The notes under the pieces: generated by a model
Told to the model about the DNA's origin: nothing
Databases searched by the model: none
Seen by the model: the letters and a program-made list of their open reading frames with translations, nothing else
In this document: one piece after another, positions 1 through 5,275 of the stretch
Position numbering within the stretch: the stretch's first letter is position 1
How the letters are laid out: every line of letters starts with the position of its first letter
Made by a program: the position numbers and the translations under genes
Source: Glaciecola sp964643575
GTDB taxonomy: Bacteria; Pseudomonadota; Gammaproteobacteria; Enterobacterales; Alteromonadaceae
Length of the DNA stretch: 5,890 nt
Reading direction: 5' to 3'
Assembly (NCBI GenBank): GCA_964643575.1
Contig: CAZXTD010000223.1
Span: 1-5,890 of the forward strand

Positions 1-1752
1 GCCGAAGTACTGCTTAATCATCTCTATTCGTTAACCCAATTGCAAACTGTGTTTGGTATTAACATGGTTGCCCTTGACAAAACACAGCCAAAAGTCTTTA
101 ACTTAAAAGAAGTGCTCGAAAGTTTTGTATTACACCGCCGCGAGGTAGTAACTCGCCGCACAGTATATGAACTTAAAAAGGCGCGAGACCGTGCGCATAT
201 TCTCGAAGGTTTAGCGATAGCCTTAGTCAACATCGACCCTATCATTGAGATGATAAAGCGTTCTAACAGCCCTAGCGATGCAAAAGCATCACTTATTGCA
301 CAAGGTTGGGATTTAGGTGACGTAGCTCAAATGCTCGAACGTGCTGGTGATGACTCGTCTCGTCCCGATTGGTTAGGTGACGAATACGGCATAAGAGATG
401 GTCAATATTTCTTAACTGAAGAACAAGCGCAAGCCATACTTGATTTGCGTTTAAATAAATTGACAGGTCTCGAACATGACAAAATACTCGATGAATATCG
501 CGGGTTAATCGACATTATTGCTGAGCTACTCGAAATACTAGGTAGTTCGGTAAGACTAATGGAAGTAATTACCGAAGAACTCGAAAAAATACGTGACGAA
601 TATGGTGACGAGCGTCGTACCGAAATTACAGCTGCAAGCCACGATATAGACATCGAAGATTTAATTGAGCGTGAAGAGGTTGTTGTTACCTTATCGCGCG
701 AAGGCTACGTTAAATATCAAAAACTGTCTGATTACGAAGCACAGCGCAGAGGCGGTAAAGGTAAGTCTGCGACTAAGATGAAAGACGAAGACTTTATTGA
801 ACGACTGTTAGTAGCAAATACCCACGACCATATATTGTGTTTTTCCACAAGAGGGCGCTTGTATTGGTTGAAAGTATATCAGTTGCCATTAGCGAGCAGG
901 AACGCTCGAGGCCGACCTATCGTCAATATTCTACCTTTAGAAGAAAACGAGCGTATTACAGCTATATTGCCGATTCAGGAATTTGAAGCGGGTAAATTTG
1001 TCTTTATGGCGACTGCTAACGGAACGGTAAAGAAAACCGAACTAACTCACTATTCTCGACCACGGGCAAACGGCATAATTGCTGTTAACCTGAATGACGG
1101 TGATGAACTCATTGGTGTTGACCTTACTGATGGCCAAAGTGAAATTATGTTGTTCTCGGACGCAGGCAAAGTTGTTCGCTTCAGTGAAGAGCAAGTTAGA
1201 GCTATGGGCAGAACCGCATCAGGCGTTCGCGGAATCAGAATAGCCGATTCCGAACGCGTTGTATCTTTGATTGTTCCTAATTCAGAAGACGATATCTTAA
1301 CCGCTACTGAAAACGGTTATGGTAAGCGCACGCCGGTGTCCGAATATCCAGCAAAGAGCCGCGCTACTAAAGGGGTGGTGTCAATAAAAGTGTCTGAACG
1401 AAACGGCCTTGTGGTAGGCGCTGTTCAAGTTGAAGAAAGTAACGAAATGATGCTAATTAGCGACCAAGGTACATTGGTAAGAACCCGTGTCGCTGAAGTT
1501 TCGCGTGTTGGTCGAAATACGCAAGGTGTGCGTCTGATAAAAACAGGGACTGACGAGCGTGTTGTTGGCTTGCAAAAAATAGAAGAAGTCATTGATGACG
1601 TAACTGTTGAGCTTGATGAAGACGGCAATCCTATTGTAATTGAAGCAAGTGATGAAGATGCAAAAAACGCTGCTTCACCTGCATCTGAACAAGGTGATAA
1701 TGGCGCCGCTAATACAGGCGAGTCAACAGACGATTCAACAGGTGATGAGTAG
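1..1752 (+). CDS. gyrA: DNA gyrase subunit A, 3' part (5' end outside window)
   Basis: This is the DNA-cleaving and DNA-wrapping subunit of the A2B2 type II topoisomerase that introduces negative supercoils using ATP. The reading frame is open from base 1 and ends at TAG 1750-1752, giving 583 codons. If the GyrA box is aligned to E. coli 560-566, the fragment starts near E. coli residue 313 of 875. Fragment residues 1 to about 215 are the rest of the breakage-reunion domain, including the conserved FGINMVAL and HRREVVTRRT stretches, the tower and the coiled-coil gate with QAILDLRL. The GyrA box QRRGGKG is at fragment residues 248-254. Six related blade segments follow (to about residue 527), then a 56-residue acidic tail. 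The catalytic tyrosine and the quinolone-resistance region lie upstream of the window, so nothing can be said about resistance. The frame is intact with no missing key motif. A TTG at 40 could be read as a start but is internal to the conserved protein. Confidence 0.98.
   Translation, partial: AEVLLNHLYSLTQLQTVFGINMVALDKTQPKVFNLKEVLESFVLHRREVVTRRTVYELKKARDRAHILEGLAIALVNIDPIIEMIKRSNSPSDAKASLIAQGWDLGDVAQMLERAGDDSSRPDWLGDEYGIRDGQYFLTEEQAQAILDLRLNKLTGLEHDKILDEYRGLIDIIAELLEILGSSVRLMEVITEELEKIRDEYGDERRTEITAASHDIDIEDLIEREEVVVTLSREGYVKYQKLSDYEAQRRGGKGKSATKMKDEDFIERLLVANTHDHILCFSTRGRLYWLKVYQLPLASRNARGRPIVNILPLEENERITAILPIQEFEAGKFVFMATANGTVKKTELTHYSRPRANGIIAVNLNDGDELIGVDLTDGQSEIMLFSDAGKVVRFSEEQVRAMGRTASGVRGIRIADSERVVSLIVPNSEDDILTATENGYGKRTPVSEYPAKSRATKGVVSIKVSERNGLVVGAVQVEESNEMMLISDQGTLVRTRVAEVSRVGRNTQGVRLIKTGTDERVVGLQKIEEVIDDVTVELDEDGNPIVIEASDEDAKNAASPASEQGDNGAANTGESTDDSTGDE
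673..1581 (+). other. GyrA C-terminal six-bladed DNA-wrapping domain (within gyrA)
   Basis: Six diverged copies of one protein repeat can be read in order. Each has a beta-strand, a G-containing turn, a basic strand and a closing stretch. They begin at EEVVVTLSREGYVKY, DHILCFSTRGRLYWLKV, KFVFMATANGTVKKT, SEIMLFSDAGKVVRF, DDILTATENGYGKRT and NEMMLISDQGTLVRT. This matches the beta-pinwheel fold known for GyrA, in which each blade contributes basic residues to bend DNA around the rim. All six blades are present, as in gamma-proteobacterial gyrase. Confidence 0.92.
742..762 (+). other. GyrA box (QRRGGKG) coding segment
   Basis: These seven codons encode QRRGGKG, the signature heptapeptide on blade 1 of the C-terminal domain. 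It separates gyrase from topoisomerase IV (ParC), which has only a degenerate version. The box is required for DNA wrapping and hence for supercoiling. A perfect box confirms this gene as gyrA rather than parC. Confidence 0.97.
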
Positions 1753-1826
1753 GTTTAATCACTCTAGTTATAGTCTTTAGGTGTTTATGTAGCCTATCAT
1801 TGTAATTACATATGAATAATTGCAAG

Positions 1827-1855
1827 TTGACTGAATAAAGTCTTGAAGTTAAAAC
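1827..1855 (+). promoter_or_regulatory. Candidate sigma70 promoter for serC
   Basis: TTGACT at 1827-1832 (5 of 6 to the -35 consensus) is followed after 17 bases by TAAAAC at 1850-1855 (4 of 6 to the -10 consensus). It is the best -35/-10 pair I could find by eye in the gyrA-serC gap. Transcription would start near 1861-1863, at the very foot of the terminator hairpin. The -10 box is mediocre and AT-rich gaps give chance matches, so this is a moderate call. Confidence 0.4.
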
Positions 1856-1861
1856 GTTGAT

Positions 1862-1893
1862 AAGCAGCAAAGGTTAGCCTTCGCTGCTTTTTT
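1862..1893 (+). terminator. Rho-independent terminator after gyrA
   Basis: AAGCAGC (1862-1868) pairs perfectly with GCTGCTT (1883-1889). After one A-C mismatch the stem continues with AAGG (1870-1873) and CCTT (1878-1881), closing on a TTAG loop. A run of six T (1888-1893) follows. The stem of about 11 pairs plus U-tract is a textbook intrinsic terminator that would end the gyrA transcript. It finishes only 15 bases before the serC start codon, so any serC message begun upstream must pass through it. Confidence 0.85.
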
Positions 1894-1895
1894 GT

Positions 1896-1902
1896 GAAAG
1901 GA
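1896..1902 (+). promoter_or_regulatory. Ribosome binding site deciding the serC start
   Basis: GAAAGGA ends 6 bases before ATG 1909, a proper Shine-Dalgarno spacing. This favours ATG 1909 over the in-frame GTG at 1894, which lies upstream of this site, directly behind the terminator T-run, and would add five residues (MKGQF) not seen in the family. Confidence 0.85.
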
Positions 1903-1908
1903 CAATTT

Positions 1909-3003
1909 ATGAGTGTGTTTAATTTTAGTGCTGGCCCTGCCGCTTTGCCAAAAGCTGTTATGCAAAAAGCGCAGACTGAGTTTTTAGATTGGGATCATCA
2001 CGGCACGTCTGTCATGGAAATGAGCCACAGAGGCAAGCCGTTCATGGCAGTTGCTGAAAAAGCTGAAGCTGATTTACGCACACTTTTAGCCGTACCCGAT
2101 AATTACAAAGTACTGTTTTTGCAAGGTGGCGGCAGAGGACAATTTTTTTCAGTCCCGCTTAATTTAACAAAGCGCGGCAATTTGGCGCAGCACTTAGTGT
2201 CGGGACAATGGTCTGAAATTGCCGTAACTGAAGCTGCCAAGTATATGAAGAGCGAAGTAGTGGGGCGCAACTACATAGAAAACGGAAAAATTAGTGTGGC
2301 AGCGCAAAGCCAATGGCAGCTTAACCCAAGTGCTGCATATTTTCATTATTGCCCAAATGAAACCGTCGATGGTATTGAGATTGATTGGGTGCCAAAAACC
2401 GGCGATGTGCCACTAGTCGCAGATATGTCTTCGAATATATTATCCAGACAAATCAATGTAAGTGACTATGGAATCTTATATGCAGGTGCGCAAAAAAATA
2501 TTGGCCCATCTGGCTTAGCACTTGTTATTGTTCGTGATGATTTAATTGGTCTTGAACGCGATGATACGCCTGCTATATACAGTTATGCCGAACAAGCAAA
2601 ATCTGACAGCATGTACAATACACCGCCTACATTTTCGTGGTACTTAGCTGGCCTAGTGTTTGAATGGTTGCTTGAGCAGGGCGGCGTAAAAGCGATAGAG
2701 GAAGTTAACCGGGCTAAAAGCGAATTATTATACTCGGCTATCGATAAAAGTAGTTTGTATCACAACAACGTTAGCTCGGCGTATCGTTCTAGAATGAATG
2801 TTACCTTTCATTTGCATGGAGCTGGCGAAAAAGAGAATGAATTTAATGCAAGATTTCTTGAGCTTGCTGAACGAGAGAACTTAAAAGCCCTAAAAGGACA
2901 TAGAGCTGTTGGCGGCATGCGCGCCAGTATATACAACGCAATGCCACTTGAAGGCGTGCAAACACTTGTTGATTTTATGCAGGAGTTTGAACGAACCGCC
3001 TAA
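1909..3003 (+). CDS. serC: Phosphoserine aminotransferase (3-phosphohydroxypyruvate:glutamate)
   Basis: This PLP enzyme converts 3-phosphohydroxypyruvate and glutamate to O-phosphoserine and 2-oxoglutarate in serine synthesis. In gamma-proteobacteria it also aminates the erythronate-derived keto acid of the pyridoxal phosphate pathway. It is cytoplasmic and a class V aminotransferase homodimer. The product is 364 residues (E. coli 362). It opens with FNFSAGPAALP and has TSVMEMSHRGK (R41 in the substrate site), the phosphate-cofactor loop GGGRGQF (73-79), W101 (ring stacking), T152 in HYCPNET, D172 and Q195. The Schiff-base lysine is K196 in YAGAQKNIGPSG. The C-terminal GHRAVGGMRASIYNAMPLEGV is intact. 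The start is ATG 1909, chosen for its Shine-Dalgarno site and family N-terminus. It ends in tandem TAA stops and lies 91 bases ahead of aroA, as in the enterobacterial serC-aroA operon. No anomalies were seen. Confidence 0.97.
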   Translation: MSVFNFSAGPAALPKAVMQKAQTEFLDWDHHGTSVMEMSHRGKPFMAVAEKAEADLRTLLAVPDNYKVLFLQGGGRGQFFSVPLNLTKRGNLAQHLVSGQWSEIAVTEAAKYMKSEVVGRNYIENGKISVAAQSQWQLNPSAAYFHYCPNETVDGIEIDWVPKTGDVPLVADMSSNILSRQINVSDYGILYAGAQKNIGPSGLALVIVRDDLIGLERDDTPAIYSYAEQAKSDSMYNTPPTFSWYLAGLVFEWLLEQGGVKAIEEVNRAKSELLYSAIDKSSLYHNNVSSAYRSRMNVTFHLHGAGEKENEFNARFLELAERENLKALKGHRAVGGMRASIYNAMPLEGVQTLVDFMQEFERTA

Positions 3004-3044
3004 TAAATCAATTTCCCAACGAGAATAAAACAAAAATAAGTAAG

Positions 3045-3061
3045 ACATGGGGTCGCCGTGT
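3045..3061 (+). other. Small hairpin in the serC-aroA gap, not a terminator
   Basis: ACATGG (3045-3050) can pair with CCGTGT (3056-3061), with one G-U pair and a 5-base loop. No T-run follows, so it should not stop transcription. It may stabilise or process the serC-aroA message, or be chance. The rest of the 91-base gap is A-rich with no convincing promoter, which supports co-transcription of serC and aroA. Confidence 0.35.
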
Positions 3062-3083
3062 TGTACCTAACATGCAAAATTAT

Positions 3084-3087
3084 AGGA
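3084..3087 (+). promoter_or_regulatory. aroA ribosome binding site in the loop of an A/U stem
   Basis: AGGA at 3084-3087 lies 7 bases before ATG 3095. It is flanked by AAAATT (3076-3081) and AATTTT (3088-3093), which are perfectly complementary. The Shine-Dalgarno would therefore sit in a six-base loop. The stem is all A-U and weak. Confidence 0.7.
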
Positions 3088-3094
3088 AATTTTA

Positions 3095-4381
3095 ATGGAA
3101 CAGATAAGCCTTTCACCGGTTAAACAAGTCAACGGTGAAATAAATTTGCCAGGCAGTAAAAGCCTTTCCAACCGTGCATTGCTGCTCGCTGCGTTAAGTG
3201 AAGGAACGACTAAGTTAACTAACCTTTTGGACAGCGAAGATATTCAGCATATGTTAGCAGCCCTTAAGCAATTAGGGGTTGAGTTTACGCTAAGTGAGAG
3301 TAACACCGTTTGCGAAGTAAAAGGTATTGGCGGTAAATTTTCTGTAGCCCAGCCGCTGACACTATTTTTGGGAAATGCCGGTACTGCAATGCGCCCATTG
3401 TGTGCAGCTCTGGCTTTTTCTGATGTTAATGTGGAACTTACGGGTGAGCCACGCATGGAAGAACGACCAATAGGCGACCTAGCAGATGAACTTATTGGGG
3501 CTGGTGCAAATATTAAATATCTTAAAAATGATGGCTTTCCTCCTCTTTCAATTTCATCAGCTGTCATCAACAAGACTGAATTCACCATTGACGGCAGCGT
3601 ATCAAGTCAGTTCTTAACGGCTTTATTATTGGCTGCGCCCTTACTGCAAACTGAAATAAAAATCAATATACAGGGCGTGCTGGTATCTAGACCTTACATC
3701 GATATTACACTCGACAGTATGGCTAAATTTGGCGTGGTCGTTAAGAACAACAATTACCAATCATTTGTTGTGCCTGCAAATGCTAAATATATTGCACCTA
3801 AGCACTTTTTAGTAGAAGGGGATGCCTCGTCTGCTTCTTACTTTTTAGCTGCCGCTGCAATTAAAGGTGGCAGTATTTCGGTAAGTGGTATTGGTAAAAA
3901 CAGCATTCAAGGCGATATTGCTTTTGCTGATGTACTTGAAAAAATGGGCGCAAAAGTGAATTGGTTTGACGATAAAATAGTCGTAAGCGCAGGTGAATTA
4001 AATGCGGTTGATTTAGATATGAATCATATTCCTGATGCAGCAATGACAATAGCAACCGCCGCTTTGTTTGCAAAAGGCACAACCAGTATTCGCAACATAT
4101 ATAATTGGCGAGTAAAAGAAACTGACCGTCTAAATGCCATGGCAACTGAATTACGTAAAGTAGGCGCGAAGGTAGAAGAAGGCTATGACTACATTACTAT
4201 TACTCCACCAGAGGTCATTAATCATGCAGCTATTGATACCTACAATGATCATAGAGTTGCTATGTGTTTTGCGCTAGTGGCATTAGATGACGAATGCGGT
4301 ATCACTATTAATGATCCCAAGTGCACAGCTAAAACATTCCCAAGCTTCTTTGAAGAGTTTGCCAAAGTCTGTGAGCGTTGA
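3095..4381 (+). CDS. aroA: 3-phosphoshikimate 1-carboxyvinyltransferase (EPSP synthase), class I
   Basis: This cytoplasmic enzyme joins PEP and shikimate 3-phosphate to give EPSP, the sixth step of the shikimate pathway to chorismate and the aromatic amino acids. It is 428 residues (E. coli 427) with the two-lobed inside-out alpha/beta fold expected. Visible active-site residues are K22, S23 and R27 in LPGSKSLSNRALL, the PEP loop LFLGNAGTAMRP (90-101), R124 in EPRMEERP, the SSQF motif (170-173), D314 in HIPDAAM, K341-E342 and R345 in RVKETDR, H386-R387 in NDHR, and K413 in CTAKTFP. G96, T97 and P101 are the class I residues that go with natural glyphosate sensitivity in this family, so no resistance substitution is seen there. 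It follows serC by 91 bases and shares its likely transcript. It ends in TGA. No separate terminator was found after it. Confidence 0.98.
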   Translation: MEQISLSPVKQVNGEINLPGSKSLSNRALLLAALSEGTTKLTNLLDSEDIQHMLAALKQLGVEFTLSESNTVCEVKGIGGKFSVAQPLTLFLGNAGTAMRPLCAALAFSDVNVELTGEPRMEERPIGDLADELIGAGANIKYLKNDGFPPLSISSAVINKTEFTIDGSVSSQFLTALLLAAPLLQTEIKINIQGVLVSRPYIDITLDSMAKFGVVVKNNNYQSFVVPANAKYIAPKHFLVEGDASSASYFLAAAAIKGGSISVSGIGKNSIQGDIAFADVLEKMGAKVNWFDDKIVVSAGELNAVDLDMNHIPDAAMTIATAALFAKGTTSIRNIYNWRVKETDRLNAMATELRKVGAKVEEGYDYITITPPEVINHAAIDTYNDHRVAMCFALVALDDECGITINDPKCTAKTFPSFFEEFAKVCER

Positions 4382-4394
4382 TGAATTTATTGTG

Positions 4395-4424
4395 ACCTAG
4401 ATTGCACAATTAAATGAGCTAGGT
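4395..4424. repeat. Inverted repeat bracketing the cmk promoter
   Basis: ACCTAG (4395-4400) and CTAGGT (4419-4424) are perfect 6-base inverted arms separated by 18 bases. The right arm ends on the first base of the -10 box and the left arm lies just upstream of the -35. A smaller dyad, ATTG-CA-CAAT (4401-4410), sits inside. This could be a repressor operator or an RNA stem of the aroA transcript, but six-base arms can also arise by chance. Confidence 0.4.
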
Positions 4425-4429
4425 ATAAT
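4402..4429 (+). promoter_or_regulatory. Probable sigma70 promoter for cmk (and rpsA)
   Basis: A perfect TATAAT is at 4424-4429. Sixteen bases upstream is TTGCAC (4402-4407), a half-match to the -35 consensus. Transcription would begin near 4436, leaving a 5' leader of about 25 bases before ATG 4461. The promoter would free cmk from the serC-aroA unit, and read-through could supply rpsA, since no terminator is seen after cmk. Confidence 0.6.
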
Positions 4430-4448
4430 CCTCGCGTTTTTTAAACAC

Positions 4449-4452
4449 AGGA
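4449..4452 (+). promoter_or_regulatory. cmk ribosome binding site
   Basis: AGGA lies 8 bases before ATG 4461. It supports that start, which also gives the family N-terminus leading to the P-loop at residue 11. Confidence 0.75.
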
Positions 4453-4460
4453 CCGATATC

Positions 4461-5135
4461 ATGCAACAAGCGCCGATAATTACCGTAGACGGACCTAGCG
4501 GAGCGGGAAAAGGAACACTAGCAAGTATGCTTGCTGAGCACTACCAGTGGCACTTTTTAGATAGCGGGGCTATTTATCGAGTACTCGCAATGGCTGCATT
4601 GCACCATGGCATAGAACTCAGCGATGTCGACGGCTTGGCGCCACTTGCTAATGGGCTCGACGTTGTATTTACCATCAACAACAACAGCCAGCGCATTATC
4701 CTAGAAGGTGAAGACGTCACCGACGATGTTCGAAATGAAGATGTCGGTAATGCAGCGTCACAAGTTGCGGCAATTCCGCTCGTTCGTGAAGCGTTACTCC
4801 GCCGCCAGCGCGCCTTTCAAGAGACACCAGGCCTTGTAGCCGATGGGCGAGATATGGGCACTGTTGTTTTTCCAAACGCACAAGCTAAAATATTTTTGAC
4901 CGCAAGCGCCGAGATACGCGCACAACGGCGCTATGAGCAGTTGAAAGCTAAAGGTCAAAATGTTAAACTCTCGCGCCTTTTGGCGGATATAGAAGCTAGA
5001 GACGACCGTGATCGTAACAGAACGACCGCGCCTTTAGTCCCCGCCGAGGACGCATTTGAATTAGATTCAAGTGTACTTAATATTACGCAAGTGTTTGAAA
5101 AAGCGAAAAATTATATAGATTCCAAGTTGTTATAA
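4461..5135 (+). CDS. cmk: Cytidylate kinase (CMP/dCMP kinase)
   Basis: This kinase phosphorylates CMP and dCMP to the diphosphates with ATP in the cytoplasm, recycling nucleotides from RNA turnover and lipid synthesis. It has 224 residues, close to E. coli Cmk (227). The P-loop GPSGAGKGT is at residues 11-19. Substrate-site residues are S35 and R40 in LDSGAIYR, R109, and D128/R130 in the signature VADGRDMGTVVFPNA. The LID motif has R180, D184 and R187 in EARDDRDRNR. Each is one position lower than the E. coli residue. The insert of about 40 residues (roughly 61-104) in the CMP-binding domain is typical of long bacterial Cmk. The gene has its own probable promoter and precedes rpsA, a very common bacterial pairing. 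By eye its GC content is higher than that of aroA, but nothing suggests transfer. It ends in TAA. Confidence 0.97.
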   Translation: MQQAPIITVDGPSGAGKGTLASMLAEHYQWHFLDSGAIYRVLAMAALHHGIELSDVDGLAPLANGLDVVFTINNNSQRIILEGEDVTDDVRNEDVGNAASQVAAIPLVREALLRRQRAFQETPGLVADGRDMGTVVFPNAQAKIFLTASAEIRAQRRYEQLKAKGQNVKLSRLLADIEARDDRDRNRTTAPLVPAEDAFELDSSVLNITQVFEKAKNYIDSKLL

Positions 5136-5189
5136 AGTTTCTCGTTTGGCCCACTTTACTAATATGATTAAGCCTGTAAAGGCAAACTT

Positions 5190-5214
5190 TACTGAGAACA
5201 GGATGTACTCGGTA
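5190..5214 (+). other. rpsA leader hairpin with AGGA in the loop
   Basis: TACTGAG (5190-5196) pairs with CTCGGTA (5208-5214): seven pairs including one G-U. The 11-base loop contains AGGA (5200-5203). A loop-exposed anti-16S element fits the discontinuous ribosome binding site model for S1 mRNA. Confidence 0.55.
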
Positions 5215-5228
5215 CTTTAATAATAACC

Positions 5229-5253
5229 CCGTCATTCTGGATTGAATGGTCGG
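5229..5253 (+). other. rpsA leader hairpin proximal to the start, GGA in the loop
   Basis: CATTC (5233-5237) pairs with GAATG (5244-5248), closing on TGGATT. Two G-U pairs (5231-5232 with 5249-5250) and, past a bulged C, two C-G pairs (5229-5230 with 5252-5253) extend the stem. GGA at 5239-5241 is in the loop. The hairpin ends 22 bases before the start codon. Confidence 0.55.
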
Positions 5254-5275
5254 ATTTAAGTAGATACCCATTAAT

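Larger units (their letters stand above)
5136..5275 (+). promoter_or_regulatory. rpsA 5' leader, structured and without Shine-Dalgarno
   Basis: The 140 bases between cmk and rpsA hold no gene. The bases 5-12 upstream of the rpsA ATG (5264-5271) read ATACCCAT, so there is no Shine-Dalgarno site. Instead the leader can fold into successive hairpins (5172-5183, 5190-5214, 5229-5253) separated by A/U-rich linkers, and the last two carry GGA in their loops. In E. coli and other gamma-proteobacteria the rpsA leader is known to lack a canonical Shine-Dalgarno, to form hairpins with exposed GGA, and to mediate repression by excess S1. The same control is likely here. A -10-like TATGAT (5163-5168) is present, but I see no convincing -35, so an rpsA promoter in the gap is not established. 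Confidence 0.65.

Noticed and set aside
841..849. DnaA-box-like TTTTCCACA
   Set aside because: It is a single near-match within a conserved gyrA coding stretch, with no cluster of boxes and no AT-rich unwinding region.
1812..1838. Short ORF MNNCKLTE as a possible serC leader peptide
   Set aside because: It has no ribosome binding site and no serine codons, and it would lie upstream of the likely transcription start.
1894..1896. GTG as the serC start
   Set aside because: It lies directly after the terminator T-run with no ribosome binding site. ATG 1909 has GAAAGGA at 6 bases and gives the family N-terminus.
3244..3588. A 114-codon open frame on the - strand inside aroA
   Set aside because: It is fully antisense to conserved EPSP synthase codons and has no recognisable domain or independent signals.
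3861..4145. A 94-codon open frame on the - strand inside aroA
   Set aside because: It is antisense to the most conserved part of aroA. Its Leu-rich translation looks like an artefact of the reverse frame.
5172..5183. GCCT-GTAA-AGGC hairpin as a cmk terminator
   Set aside because: The stem is only four pairs and no T-run follows. It may be part of the rpsA leader fold, but it should not terminate transcription.
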